A program made the position numbers and the translations under genes. Source: Bacteroides timonensis (lineage in GTDB: Bacteria; Bacteroidota; Bacteroidia; Bacteroidales; Bacteroidaceae). From it: a stretch of 64,000 bases of DNA. Shown piece by piece: positions 36,643 through 45,311 of the stretch (positions are counted from its first letter, which is position 1; each line of letters opens with the position of its first letter). Below the pieces are notes generated by a model, which worked only from the letters and a program-made list of their open reading frames with translations, did not search any database and had not been told where the DNA came from. The stretch lies in NCBI RefSeq assembly GCF_000513195.1, contig NZ_CBVI010000077.1, positions 1 through 64,000 of the forward strand. Direction: 5' to 3'.

Positions 36643-36691
36643 AAAGTGATAGGGTGATAGAGTGCTTATCACTTTACCACCCTATCACTCT
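36643..36691. terminator. Bidirectional terminator of 8-bp iterations
   Basis: The arms 36643-36664 and 36670-36691 form an imperfect stem. Each is an iteration of GTGATARR 8-mers. It begins two bases past the stop codon of the S9 peptidase gene on the plus strand and overlaps the stop of the convergent histidine kinase gene, so it would end both transcripts. Confidence 0.6.
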
Positions 36692-38129
36692 ACCCCTTCA
36701 GTCGCATAATGAACTTACTTCCTTTCCCCAATTCGCTTTCCACCGTCAATGTTCCCCCATGTGCCTCCACAAAGTCTTTTGAAATGGAAAGTCCCAGTCC
36801 ACTGCCTTGCACCTTTGTGCCGGGCACACGGAAATAACGGTCGAAGATACTCTGATGATAACGGGGATCGATACCTTTACCGAAATCCTGCACATACAGT
36901 TCAACAAAGTCTCCCTCACGCTTGGCACCAATAACGACACGTCCGTTTTCTTTTGAATAACGGACTGCATTGCTCAGAAGATTCGTCAATACCCAGGCTA
37001 TCTTCTCACTATCCACAAACAGTTTCGGCATTTTTTCCTCCGGATACTCCACTTCTATCTGGATGCCGAACTTATCCGCCTGAACCTGATTGGCTTTAAT
37101 GGCATATTCTATAAGTTCGATAGGCTTGGTTATCTTCGGCATCATCTGGAGCTTGCCGGCTTCTACTTGTGTCATATTCAGGAGTTCACCGGTGATACCC
37201 AGCAGGCGGTCGGCATTCTCTTTAATGCTTTTCGATAATTGTTCCTGCTCATCATTCAAAGCTCCTACCCGCTTGTCTTCCAACAACTGCAAACTCATAA
37301 GAATAGCTGAGATAGGCGTTTTCAGTTCATGGGAGATGGTGGAGATAAAGGTTGTTTTGGCAGAATCCAACTCTTTAAATTCGGTGATATTCTTCAGCAG
37401 GATCACATCACCCAAGTTCTGCGGTTCATCCGTATCGGCATCCGTATTCATAATGGTGATGTAAGAAGCCTGAAAATAGCTTTCCTTATTATCCGCATAG
37501 ATTTTCAAGGGTTCTTTCTTCTCACCCGAAGTAATCAGTTCCCGAACCAGACGACGAAGGAGATCATTCTTCAAGGACAGTTCCTCGGCAGAGTGGCGGA
37601 TTACATCTTCACGTTTCAGATTCAATACGGTAAGTGCTTCTTTATTGATAAAGAGTATTTCATGCTCACAATTCAGACCGATAATAGGTTCATGGATACT
37701 GTTCACAACGGCTTCAAGAAACTTCTTGGCAGAAAGAATATCGTTCAGCGTACTGGCACGATATTCAGTCAGGCGCTCAGCCATACTGTTGAAGCTATCG
37801 GCCACCTGGCGGAATTCCTCGTGTCCGCTCATATCCAAACGTTTCTCATAGTTATGATTGGCGATTTCAAGGATGCCACGCGTCAGTTCCTGGATAGGCT
37901 TGTTGATGGAACGGGGAAGCCAGACCAGCAACACGATACTGGCAAGAATGCAAATAGCACCTGTAACGGAAATCCACAGCAAAGCACGTTCCAGTCCGGG
38001 CATGGCGGCAGGACTGTCCGGTTCGGTGGCTGTCAGTATCTGAAGATTCACTACGGAGAGAGCAACCAGCAGAATGATCATACCAGCCAGAATGCCTACA
38101 CTGAGTATTAATTTAGTACGAATATTCAT
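36690..38129 (-). CDS. Membrane sensor histidine kinase of the kdp operon
   Basis: This 479-residue kinase has two membrane segments (about 7-29 and 48-70), a HAMP domain ('LPRSINKPIQELTRGI'), a PAS domain (about 130-240), a HisKA domain with 'SHELKTP' (His267) and an HATPase domain with 'GSGLGLSIS'. The periplasmic loop is only about 18 residues, so it probably senses a membrane or cytoplasmic cue. It lies 21 bp after the short KdpD gene. Classical KdpD has its own kinase half; here KdpD lacks it and this separate kinase seems to fill that place. Its cognate regulator is likely the NtrC-type protein at 46142-47485, since no KdpE was found. Confidence 0.85.
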   Translation of the reverse strand: MNIRTKLILSVGILAGMIILLVALSVVNLQILTATEPDSPAAMPGLERALLWISVTGAICILASIVLLVWLPRSINKPIQELTRGILEIANHNYEKRLDMSGHEEFRQVADSFNSMAERLTEYRASTLNDILSAKKFLEAVVNSIHEPIIGLNCEHEILFINKEALTVLNLKREDVIRHSAEELSLKNDLLRRLVRELITSGEKKEPLKIYADNKESYFQASYITIMNTDADTDEPQNLGDVILLKNITEFKELDSAKTTFISTISHELKTPISAILMSLQLLEDKRVGALNDEQEQLSKSIKENADRLLGITGELLNMTQVEAGKLQMMPKITKPIELIEYAIKANQVQADKFGIQIEVEYPEEKMPKLFVDSEKIAWVLTNLLSNAVRYSKENGRVVIGAKREGDFVELYVQDFGKGIDPRYHQSIFDRYFRVPGTKVQGSGLGLSISKDFVEAHGGTLTVESELGKGSKFIMRLKG

Positions 38130-38150
38130 AATGCACTGATGAATTAAATT

Positions 38151-39275
38151 TTATGCAAGTATAATCAAATCTATGTTTGCTTGCGCCAATTCGCTCACAA
38201 ATTTTCTGTATTTCAACACCATGAACAAGGATTGCGGAAAGCGGAAAGCAGGACTTCCCATGCAAACCGTCGTAATTTGCCGCTCTTTACAGGCCCGTAC
38301 CACGGCATCCAGCACGTCCCGGGACTGTACCTGGAGAACTTCACCATCCAACTCAGTAACCAGTTTGAAGTGGTTCAGCAGATAACGCTGGCTTGCCAGG
38401 TCGATGCGGTCGGCACTCTCGCGGGGCGTCTGCACATACAGGGCAATGAAAGAAGTATTGTAGCGGGTAGCCAGCCGTGCCGCCTTACGGATGATGCGCC
38501 GTGGCGTCTTCTCATGACTGCTGATGCATGCCAGAAACTTCTCGTGCCGGACGCCTACGCTCGAAATGACGACTTCGTTCTCCACCTTCTTCTCCACTCG
38601 CAGGGCTACTTCCTTCAAGGCCAGTTCACGGAGTTGGAGGATGTTCTCGGTCCGGAAGAAGTTGGTCAGTGCCGTCTGCACCTTCTCCGGGCGATAAATC
38701 TTGCCGGCTTTCAGACGGGTTATCAGTTCTTCGGCAGTCAGGTCGATGTTCACCACCTCGTCCGCTTCCTGAAGGACACTGTCGGGGATGCGCTCTTTGA
38801 CTTCGATGCCGGAGATGCCTTGCACTTCTTCGTTCACGCTCTCGATGTGCTGGATGTTGACGGCGGAAATCACGTTGATGCCTTCGTCCAAAAGGTCCAT
38901 CACGTCCTGCCAACGCTTTTCGTTACGACTGCCTTCTACGTTGGTATGCGCCAGTTCGTCCACGATGACTATTTCGGGATGGATGCGGATGATACCCTCC
39001 AAATCCATTTCTTCCAGTTCCTTGCCTTTGTAGAATATCCGGCGGCGGGGGATGACGGGCAGGCCTGCAAGGAGAGCTTCCGTCCCGGCACGTCCGTGGG
39101 TTTCGATGTAGCCGATTTGCACGTCTACGCCGTTGTCCAGCAGGTCGTGGGCTTCCTGGAGCATCCGGTAAGACTTGCCCACACCGGCTATCATGCCGAT
39201 GTAAATCTTGAACTTGCCACGACGGGATTTCTTTATCAGGTCGAGGAAGTGTTGCACGTTTTGTTCTCTGTCCAT
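38151..39275 (-). CDS. kdpD: Short KdpD: KdpD domain plus universal stress domain
   Basis: This 374-residue protein matches the cytoplasmic N-terminal half of KdpD. A Walker A-like GMIAGVGKS is at 27-35, 'VDELAHTN' follows, and a universal-stress-protein fold occupies about 235-374. The membrane and kinase parts of the roughly 890-residue E. coli protein are missing, and there is no frameshift at the end. The adjacent kinase gene supplies the kinase function. The stop is 21 bp before that kinase gene. KdpD senses potassium or osmotic state and adjusts kdp expression. The 22-bp repeat array lies between its start and the upstream barrel gene. Confidence 0.9.
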   Translation of the reverse strand: MDREQNVQHFLDLIKKSRRGKFKIYIGMIAGVGKSYRMLQEAHDLLDNGVDVQIGYIETHGRAGTEALLAGLPVIPRRRIFYKGKELEEMDLEGIIRIHPEIVIVDELAHTNVEGSRNEKRWQDVMDLLDEGINVISAVNIQHIESVNEEVQGISGIEVKERIPDSVLQEADEVVNIDLTAEELITRLKAGKIYRPEKVQTALTNFFRTENILQLRELALKEVALRVEKKVENEVVISSVGVRHEKFLACISSHEKTPRRIIRKAARLATRYNTSFIALYVQTPRESADRIDLASQRYLLNHFKLVTELDGEVLQVQSRDVLDAVVRACKERQITTVCMGSPAFRFPQSLFMVLKYRKFVSELAQANIDLIILA

Positions 39276-39329
39276 ACCTTTAAGTAGTTATCATTATGGG
39301 TTAGCTGGGATTGGTAAGTGAGTTGGCAT

Positions 39330-39457
39330 ATCATCAATACGGATGATGGGTATCATCAATACGGATGATGAGTACCATCAATACGGATGATGGGTATAAT
39401 CAATGCCAATGATTCCTACAATCAATGCCAATGATTCCCACAATCAATGCCAATGAT
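39330..39457. repeat. Six 22-bp dyad repeats inside the kdp operon
   Basis: Six units begin at 39330, 39352, 39374, 39396, 39418 and 39440, exactly 22 bp apart. The first three contain ATCATCAATACGGATGAT and the last three AATCAATGCCAATGATT, each with 5-bp dyad arms. They lie between the outer-membrane barrel gene and kdpD, within the likely transcript. The 3+3 layout and the period are those of the array at 21-160, with different sequence. Confidence 0.9.
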
Positions 39458-39499
39458 TCTATGCTAAGTCATAGAGACAAGATACCTCTGTCACTTACA

Positions 39500-40249
39500 T
39501 TAAGGCTTTAAGGTTATACCAAAGACTAAGTGGGTATCTTCCAAACAAGGATTCCAGATAGCCTGTGCAAATATAGGCAATGAAAACGAGTCTGTTATCC
39601 TGATAGCCGTAGTAGCTTTCAATGCTACATTGGTAAAGGCAAAACCGGAGTTTCCATATCCTACCGTATAAGTTTCATAAGGAACGAATCCTACGGTTGC
39701 ATTCAAACCTACCGACTTCACGCTGAACGGATAGTTCAGTTCACAATAGGAAGAATAGTTTTGCGCGCCTTCCTCATTTTTATCGGCTCCCGCAAACATG
39801 GTGTACCAAGCTATGGACAGGGGAAACTTCTCGCAAGGCAACGTATAGGCCAGACCAGCTTCAAAGAAATGTGCCGTCTCATGACTTTTGAAGTTGAAAT
39901 ACTGCCGGGCACCCTGTCCCGCCCACCAAAGGCTTGCCACAGACAGTGACAGACCGGACTCGCCGAATGCGTAAGCTGCCGTCAGGTCTATTTCCTTGTT
40001 TGCCTGGCCTTCGGTAGATTTATAACCGTCGAAGTCCGTGGAACCCCACGCAGTCAGAGAAAAGCTGCCGATGCCGAAACCCAGTGTAGGTTGGAAGCTG
40101 GCTCCCGTCTGATATACGCCGCGCCAGACGTAAGAGCTTACTAAATCACCCTGCACGGTAAATTCCTGTGCCTTCACATCATTTGTCCCGAAAAAACATG
40201 CAGCAACAATGGCTGCTATTACAAAAAACGTTCTTTTTACTTGTTTCAT
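39500..40249 (-). CDS. Outer-membrane beta-barrel protein in the kdp operon
   Basis: This 249-residue protein has a signal peptide ending VKAQE. The rest alternates hydrophobic and polar residues with strand-like stretches such as 'LVSSYVWRGVYQTGASFQPTLGFGIG' and ends in 'GITLKP'. The 'SSYVWRG' opening is common in small barrel proteins of the TorF/MipA-like type. No porin constriction motif was recognised. It lies between kdpC and kdpD. It could be a route for potassium through the outer membrane or an unrelated barrel. About 237 bp with hairpins separate it from kdpC, so its expression may be regulated apart from kdpFABC. Confidence 0.6.
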   Translation of the reverse strand: MKQVKRTFFVIAAIVAACFFGTNDVKAQEFTVQGDLVSSYVWRGVYQTGASFQPTLGFGIGSFSLTAWGSTDFDGYKSTEGQANKEIDLTAAYAFGESGLSLSVASLWWAGQGARQYFNFKSHETAHFFEAGLAYTLPCEKFPLSIAWYTMFAGADKNEEGAQNYSSYCELNYPFSVKSVGLNATVGFVPYETYTVGYGNSGFAFTNVALKATTAIRITDSFSLPIFAQAIWNPCLEDTHLVFGITLKP

Positions 40250-40286
40250 AATTCATTCAATCTTTAAAATACAATCTTTTAAAAAG

Positions 40287-40362
40287 AGAGAGGCGTGTCT
40301 CCGTTCACCCTGTTTTTAGACATCACCATGGCAAAATATGAACGGAGCCTGTCCGCCTCTCT
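40287..40362 (-). promoter_or_regulatory. Leader hairpin before the barrel gene
   Basis: AGAGAGGCG...CTCCGTTCA (40287-40307) pairs with TGAACGGAG...GCCTCTCT (40339-40362) around an internal bulge. It lies 38-113 bp before the barrel gene start in the likely leader. It may be a terminator/attenuator or a structured 5' leader. I do not recognise a known riboswitch. Confidence 0.4.
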
Positions 40363-40379
40363 GTGAGATACAAGATACG

Positions 40380-40483
40380 AGCTACAAGCTACGAGTGACG
40401 AGTACCTTTCGGCATGATAGCCGGGCGAATAATTATTCGCCCACAAGTATAGCGCAGCAACTTGTAACCTGTAGCTTGTAGCT
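40380..40483 (-). terminator. Nested stem-loops after kdpC
   Basis: AGCTACAAGCTAC (40380-40392) pairs perfectly with GTAGCTTGTAGCT (40471-40483), and both arms iterate the heptamer TACAAGC. The loop contains a perfect 20-bp palindrome, GGGCGAATAATTATTCGCCC (40423-40442). The region directly follows the kdpC stop, so it probably reduces read-through into the barrel gene. Confidence 0.5.
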
Positions 40484-40486
40484 TAA

Positions 40487-41059
40487 CTACTTATTTGCCT
40501 CTTCGAGTGCAATGTTCAGTTTCAGCACATTCACTTTCTCCGTACCGAAAAGGCCGAGAAGCGGTTTCTGTACTGCATTGTCTACGAGAGTCTTTACTTG
40601 TGCCTCATCCATGCCACATGCCTGGGCTACGCGTTTCACCTGTACATAAGCACTGGCGGGAGTGATATCCGGATCAAGCCCCGAAGCACTGGCTGTCACC
40701 ATTTCAGCCGGAACGTCCTTGCGTTGCAGATAGGGATGGTGCACCAGGAAAGTATCGATACGGGCTTCTACTTCCGAAAGGTATTCTTCGTTGGTAGGGC
40801 CTTTGTTGCTACCGGAAGAACTGGCAGCATCGTAACCGTCACCGGCATGGGAAGGGCGCCCCCAGAAGTAGATGTCTTTTGTGAACATCTGTCCTACATT
40901 AGCGGCACCGACCACTTTACCATCCAGAGTCGCTACTTCCGCATTACCCTTATTGGGACCTGCCACCTGGGCAAATATCCACAGGATAAGGATATAGAAT
41001 ACAGAGAAGAACACGCAAAAAGCAAGTGTTATTTTGAGGGATTTCAATAAAGTTTTCAT
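40487..41059 (-). CDS. kdpC: K+-transporting ATPase subunit C
   Basis: This 190-residue protein has one N-terminal membrane segment (about 8-30). The soluble KdpC fold follows, with 'FWGRPSHAGDGYDAASSSGSNKGPTN' and 'VTASASGLDPDITPASAYVQ' as the family's best conserved blocks. It stabilises the KdpFABC complex and raises its affinity for potassium. It is 14 bp after kdpB. Confidence 0.97.
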   Translation of the reverse strand: MKTLLKSLKITLAFCVFFSVFYILILWIFAQVAGPNKGNAEVATLDGKVVGAANVGQMFTKDIYFWGRPSHAGDGYDAASSSGSNKGPTNEEYLSEVEARIDTFLVHHPYLQRKDVPAEMVTASASGLDPDITPASAYVQVKRVAQACGMDEAQVKTLVDNAVQKPLLGLFGTEKVNVLKLNIALEEANK

Positions 41060-41073
41060 TATCTTGTTATTTA

Positions 41074-43122
41074 TTAAAAGAATAAACTGACCACCATATC
41101 TATTAATTTAATTCCGATAAAGGGTGCAATGACACCGCCTAAGCCATAAATCAGCAAGTTGCGGCGAAGCAATGCACTGGCACCAATCGGTTTATACTGT
41201 ACTCCTTTCAGTGCCAACGGAATCAATATAGGAATAATGACAGCGTTAAAGATTATAGCTGAAAGGATGGCTGACTCAGGACTATGCAGCCCCATGATAT
41301 TCAGCGGTGCTAACTGAGGGATGGCTACCATAAACAAAGCGGGAATAATCGCAAAGTATTTAGCCACGTCATTTGCTATAGAGAACGTGGTCAATGTACC
41401 GCGCGTCATCAACAACTGTTTGCCGATTTCCACAATTTCAATCAGCTTCGTAGGATCATTGTCCAAGTCCACCATATTACCGGCTTCCTTTGCAGCCTGC
41501 GTACCGCTATTCATAGCAACGCCCACATTTGCCTGTGCCAATGCCGGAGCATCATTGGTACCGTCTCCCATCATTGCCACCAGCTTACCGGATTGTTGCT
41601 CTTTCTTGATATATTCCATCTTGTCTTCCGGCCGGGCCTCAGCTATAAAATCATCCACACCGGCCTTTTCTGCGATGTACCTTGCTGTCAGCGGGTTATC
41701 TCCGGTCACCATTACCGTCTTCACTCCCATCTTGCGAAGGCGTTCGAAACGTTCCTGAATACCCGGTTTGATGATATCCTGCAACTCAATAACGCCAGCC
41801 ACCTGCCGGTTGACACACACTACCAACGGTGTACCGCCGTTACTTGAAATTGCAGCAATCACATCTTCCACCTCTTTCGGGAAACTGTTTCCGGCACTCT
41901 CCGCAATCCGGCGGATAGCATCGAAAGCACCTTTACGTATCTGAGTACCATTTTGCAAATCCACGCCTGAACACTTCGTTTCTGCAGTGAACTTAATCAT
42001 CCGGGCACCCGTAGTATTCAGGTCACGCATGCGGCGACCTGTTTCCCGTCCCAGTTCTATAATTGATTTACCTTCCGGTGTTTCATCGGAGATGGAGGAC
42101 AGCAGGCAAGCCTCAATAAAATCACGTTCGTCCACACCGGGAGCTGCATAGAACTTCGTAGCTTTACGGTTACCGATTGTAATAGTTCCCGTCTTATCCA
42201 GCAGCAACGTATCAATATCACCGGCCGTTTCCACTGCCTTACCCGATTTCGTTATCACATTGGCACGAAGCGCACGATCCATACCCGCAATGCCGATAGC
42301 GGAAAGCAGACCACCGATTGTCGTCGGTATCAGGCAGACAAACAGGGAGAGAATAGCTGCAATCGAGATGTACGTTCCCGGATGATCTATATTCGTATAG
42401 TCCGCCATCGGAATCAGCGTGACGCAAACAATCACAAATACCAGTGTGAAACCCGCCAGCAGGATAGTCAACGCTATTTCATTCGGTGTTTTCCTCCGGG
42501 TAGCGCCTTCCACCAGGGCAATCATCTTGTCGAGGAAGCTCTCACCCTGTTGTTGGGTTACCAATACCTTTATCTTATCAGAAAGCACCTTCGTACCACC
42601 GGTTACAGAACTCTTATCTCCACCCGCCTCACGGATTACCGGGGCAGATTCGCCTGTGATGGCACTTTCGTCAATGGAAGCCAATCCTTCTACAATCTCA
42701 CCGTCAGCCGGAATCGTATCACCGGCTTCGCAAATAAAGTAATCACCTTTCTTCAGGCGTGCGCTACTGATATTGCAGACTTTGCCATCAATCAGGATTT
42801 TAGCGGGAGTCTCCTCACGCGTCTTGCGCAGGCTGTCGGCCTGAGCCTTACCACGAGCCTCGGCAATGGCCTCAGCGAAGTTGGCGAACAGCAGAGTAAC
42901 AAAGAGAACGACGAACACCAGGAAGTTGTACCCGAATGTTCCATATTCCGTAGTCCCCAGCGATAGGATGCAGACCACCAGCATCACCAGCGTCACAAGC
43001 TCCACCGTAAACATAATCGGATTCTTAATCATCACCCGTGGATCCAACTTCACGAATGATTGCTTCAAGCTTTCCATAACTTGCTCCTTTTGAAACAAAG
43101 AAGCTGATTTCTTATCTTTCAT
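41074..43122 (-). CDS. kdpB: K+-transporting P-type ATPase subunit B
   Basis: The 682-residue catalytic subunit has the P-type motif DKTGT with phosphorylated Asp309, an actuator motif 'TGES' near residue 158, 'GDGTNDAPALAQANVG' and seven membrane segments. It hydrolyses ATP to drive potassium uptake through KdpA. It is 19 bp after kdpA and 14 bp before kdpC. Length and motifs are normal. Confidence 0.98.
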   Translation of the reverse strand: MKDKKSASLFQKEQVMESLKQSFVKLDPRVMIKNPIMFTVELVTLVMLVVCILSLGTTEYGTFGYNFLVFVVLFVTLLFANFAEAIAEARGKAQADSLRKTREETPAKILIDGKVCNISSARLKKGDYFICEAGDTIPADGEIVEGLASIDESAITGESAPVIREAGGDKSSVTGGTKVLSDKIKVLVTQQQGESFLDKMIALVEGATRRKTPNEIALTILLAGFTLVFVIVCVTLIPMADYTNIDHPGTYISIAAILSLFVCLIPTTIGGLLSAIGIAGMDRALRANVITKSGKAVETAGDIDTLLLDKTGTITIGNRKATKFYAAPGVDERDFIEACLLSSISDETPEGKSIIELGRETGRRMRDLNTTGARMIKFTAETKCSGVDLQNGTQIRKGAFDAIRRIAESAGNSFPKEVEDVIAAISSNGGTPLVVCVNRQVAGVIELQDIIKPGIQERFERLRKMGVKTVMVTGDNPLTARYIAEKAGVDDFIAEARPEDKMEYIKKEQQSGKLVAMMGDGTNDAPALAQANVGVAMNSGTQAAKEAGNMVDLDNDPTKLIEIVEIGKQLLMTRGTLTTFSIANDVAKYFAIIPALFMVAIPQLAPLNIMGLHSPESAILSAIIFNAVIIPILIPLALKGVQYKPIGASALLRRNLLIYGLGGVIAPFIGIKLIDMVVSLFF

Positions 43123-43141
43123 ATCTTTCTTTTTCTACTAC

Positions 43142-44848
43142 TTACAAACTAAAATGTTCAGCAATCGTACTCAATGCATGCACCGGGAAGAATGACAGGG
43201 CAGCTACAATGAAGATAACCGCAAAAGTCATCACAGCAAATGTAACCGTATCCGTCTTCAGTGTACCGGCACTTTCCGGGATGAACTTCTTCTGCGCCAG
43301 CAGTCCCGCAATGGCTACCTGCCCTACAATCGGGATAAATCGACTCAGGATAAGCACCCAACCACAAGCGTAGTTCCAGAAATAAGTATTATCTCCCAGT
43401 CCCTCGAAACCGGACCCGTTATTAGCTGCACACGACGTAAACTCATACAATTGCTCGCTCAGCCCGTGGAAACCAGGATTATTCAGCCAACCGCCCTCGC
43501 TTGCCACGAAGTCGGGATGATGGGCAAACAGATACGTGGACAGAGCCGTTCCTACCAGAATCACAAACGGATGAAGCAACGCCACAACAGTCGCAATCTT
43601 CATTTCGCGTGCTTCCACCTTCTTACCGAGGAACTCCGGTGTACGCCCCACCATCAGTCCGCTGATAAACACGGCTATAATTATAAATGTATAGTAGTTC
43701 ATCCAACCTACCCCGACACCACCAAACCAGGTATTAATCTGCATATTCAGCATCTCCATCAGTCCACTGAGCGGCATCGTAGAGTCGTGCATACCATTCA
43801 CCGAACCGTTGGAAGTGACGGTGGTCGTAATACTCCACAAGGCTGTTGCAGCAGCACCAAGCCGCACCTCTTTTCCCTCCATCGCTCCGCCATCCTGCGC
43901 AATACCCAGTTCGTCAATACGCGGGTTACCGTTCATCTCCTGATAGACATTGATGCCGACACCCGCCAGATAGGCAAAGAGCATTACACCGAATATACTA
44001 TAAGCCAGTTTCTTACGATTGGAATAGAAACCGAGTGCGAAAACCATTGCCATCGGTATGATAAGGATAGACCAACATTCTACCATATTGGACAGATACG
44101 TAGGATTCTCCAACGGATGCGAAGAGTTTACACCGAAATAACCGCCACCATTGGTACCCAGTTGCTTGATGGGCACGATGGCAGCCGCAGGGCCTTGTGA
44201 AACCATCTGTTCCTGTCCTTCGAGCGTGGTCACCTCCATCTTTCCGTCAAAGCCCATCGGAGTACCTTCTATAATAAGGATGAAACCCACAATCAGCGAA
44301 AGCGGCAACAGGATACGTGTACTACTCAATACAAGGAAGTTCCAGAAGTTACCTATTGTCTTCGTTGTCTTCACGGAGATGGACTTCATGATACCCGCCA
44401 TAGCCGCCATACCCGTTGCCGCCGTAATAAACTGGAACAGCATGATGACAAACAACTGCGTAAAATAAGTCAATCCACTTTCACCGGAATAGTGCTGCAA
44501 GTTACAGTTCACCATAAAACTGATGCAGGTATTGAATGCCTGATCCGGTGTCTGCGGCCCGTTACCGTCGGGATTCAAAGGCAGCCAGTGCTGAGTAACC
44601 AGCAGCACCATGCCCCACACAAACCAGAAAGCGTTTAGTATCAACAATGCTTTCAGGAACTGTTTCCAGTTCATCTCCTCGGCGGGGTTGATGCCACACA
44701 CTTTAAAAATAAGTCTCTCAATCGGCTTCATGAAGTCCGACCATGTCTTTTGTCCTTTATAGACCTTTGCAATATATTTTCCCAACGGGTAAGCCAGTAC
44801 CACCATCAGGACTATTTGCAGGACTACACCTAAAATCTCTGTGTTCAT
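43142..44848 (-). CDS. kdpA: K+-transporting ATPase subunit A
   Basis: This 568-residue inner-membrane protein with about ten helices carries four selectivity-filter-like loops, including 'NCNLQHYSGESG', 'GTNGGGYFGVNSSHP', 'TVTSNGSVNG' and 'SCAANNGSGFEGL'. It selects and binds potassium in the KdpFABC complex. It is 57 bp after kdpF. Confidence 0.98.
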   Translation of the reverse strand: MNTEILGVVLQIVLMVVLAYPLGKYIAKVYKGQKTWSDFMKPIERLIFKVCGINPAEEMNWKQFLKALLILNAFWFVWGMVLLVTQHWLPLNPDGNGPQTPDQAFNTCISFMVNCNLQHYSGESGLTYFTQLFVIMLFQFITAATGMAAMAGIMKSISVKTTKTIGNFWNFLVLSSTRILLPLSLIVGFILIIEGTPMGFDGKMEVTTLEGQEQMVSQGPAAAIVPIKQLGTNGGGYFGVNSSHPLENPTYLSNMVECWSILIIPMAMVFALGFYSNRKKLAYSIFGVMLFAYLAGVGINVYQEMNGNPRIDELGIAQDGGAMEGKEVRLGAAATALWSITTTVTSNGSVNGMHDSTMPLSGLMEMLNMQINTWFGGVGVGWMNYYTFIIIAVFISGLMVGRTPEFLGKKVEAREMKIATVVALLHPFVILVGTALSTYLFAHHPDFVASEGGWLNNPGFHGLSEQLYEFTSCAANNGSGFEGLGDNTYFWNYACGWVLILSRFIPIVGQVAIAGLLAQKKFIPESAGTLKTDTVTFAVMTFAVIFIVAALSFFPVHALSTIAEHFSL

Positions 44849-44905
44849 TTCTCTAATTCATTAATAGAATGATACCTTAATTGTCAATTATCCATTGTCA
44901 ATTGA

Positions 44906-44986
44906 CTAAAACTTCTCCGGTTTTACGAGCACATACATCAAATACCCGAAAACCGCAATACCTAATACAAATAATGTTGTGTACAT
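44906..44986 (-). CDS. kdpF: KdpF small subunit
   Basis: This 26-residue hydrophobic peptide reads MYTTLFVLGIAVFGYLMYVL and then VKPEKF, with one membrane helix and the KPE(K)F tail typical of KdpF. It stabilises the KdpABC complex. A GGAGAGAG ribosome-binding stretch precedes the ATG. It is just upstream of kdpA, the usual place. Confidence 0.9.
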   Translation of the reverse strand: MYTTLFVLGIAVFGYLMYVLVKPEKF

Positions 44987-45001
44987 AATTCTCTCTCCTT
45001 C

Positions 45002-45097
45002 TTAAATCTTTTCAAACCAATCCACACATTTCCAGAACAGCCCGAAAGCGAGCAACCCGCTCAACAGGCAGAAAATAAATGAAATCGTTATTCCCAT
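45002..45097 (-). CDS. 31-residue small membrane protein upstream of kdpF
   Basis: This short ORF reads MGITISFIFCLLSGLLAFGL and then FWKCVDWFEKI. It has one strong membrane helix and a short charged tail. AAAGG lies about 8 bp before the ATG, and it starts about 40 bp downstream of the predicted sigma-54 start site, so it would be the first ORF of the kdp transcript, 15 bp before kdpF. It is not KdpF itself. It may be an extra subunit or a small regulator. It is too short for family assignment, and conservation in other kdp operons would decide whether it is real. Confidence 0.6.
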   Translation of the reverse strand: MGITISFIFCLLSGLLAFGLFWKCVDWFEKI

Positions 45098-45146
45098 GTC
45101 TTTTACCTTTTTAAAATTGATACTATTATTTCATCGTGTTTAGGTA

Positions 45147-45162
45147 TGCCAATTGCGTGCCA
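45147..45162 (-). promoter_or_regulatory. Sigma-54 promoter of the kdp operon
   Basis: On the minus strand TGGCACGCAATTGGCA matches the sigma-54 consensus TGGCACGn4TTGCA with one mismatch in the core elements (TGGCA for TTGCA) and exact -24/-12 spacing. The start of transcription would be near 45136, 39 bp before the small ORF. The NtrC-type activator gene at 46142-47485 lies 1 kb upstream and is its likely activator. Such an activator would need enhancer sites, probably in 45170-45300, and none was clearly identified. Confidence 0.75.
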
Positions 45163-45232
45163 GACATGCAGAAAAGTACATAACAGTCTAATATCCAAGA
45201 TCGTGAGGGTTACAAACAGAAAAGTATAAAAC

Positions 45233-45265
45233 ATAAATACCCTTTCATTTTGAAAGGGTATTTAT
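45233..45265 (-). terminator. Intrinsic terminator after the HEPN gene
   Basis: Perfect 15-nt arms (45233-45247 and 45251-45265) with a 3-nt loop lie 47 bp past the HEPN stop. The following minus-strand sequence is T-rich (TTTTATACTTTTC). It separates the toxin-antitoxin pair from the kdp promoter. Confidence 0.75.
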
Positions 45266-45311
45266 CAAAATAGGGCGAGATGATGAGTATTAAAGAGAAA
45301 TGAGAATGTAT

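Noticed and set aside
38181..39287. 368-residue plus-strand ORF opposite kdpD
   Set aside because: It covers nearly the whole of kdpD on the other strand and has no signal peptide, domain or ribosome binding site; kdpD is clear.
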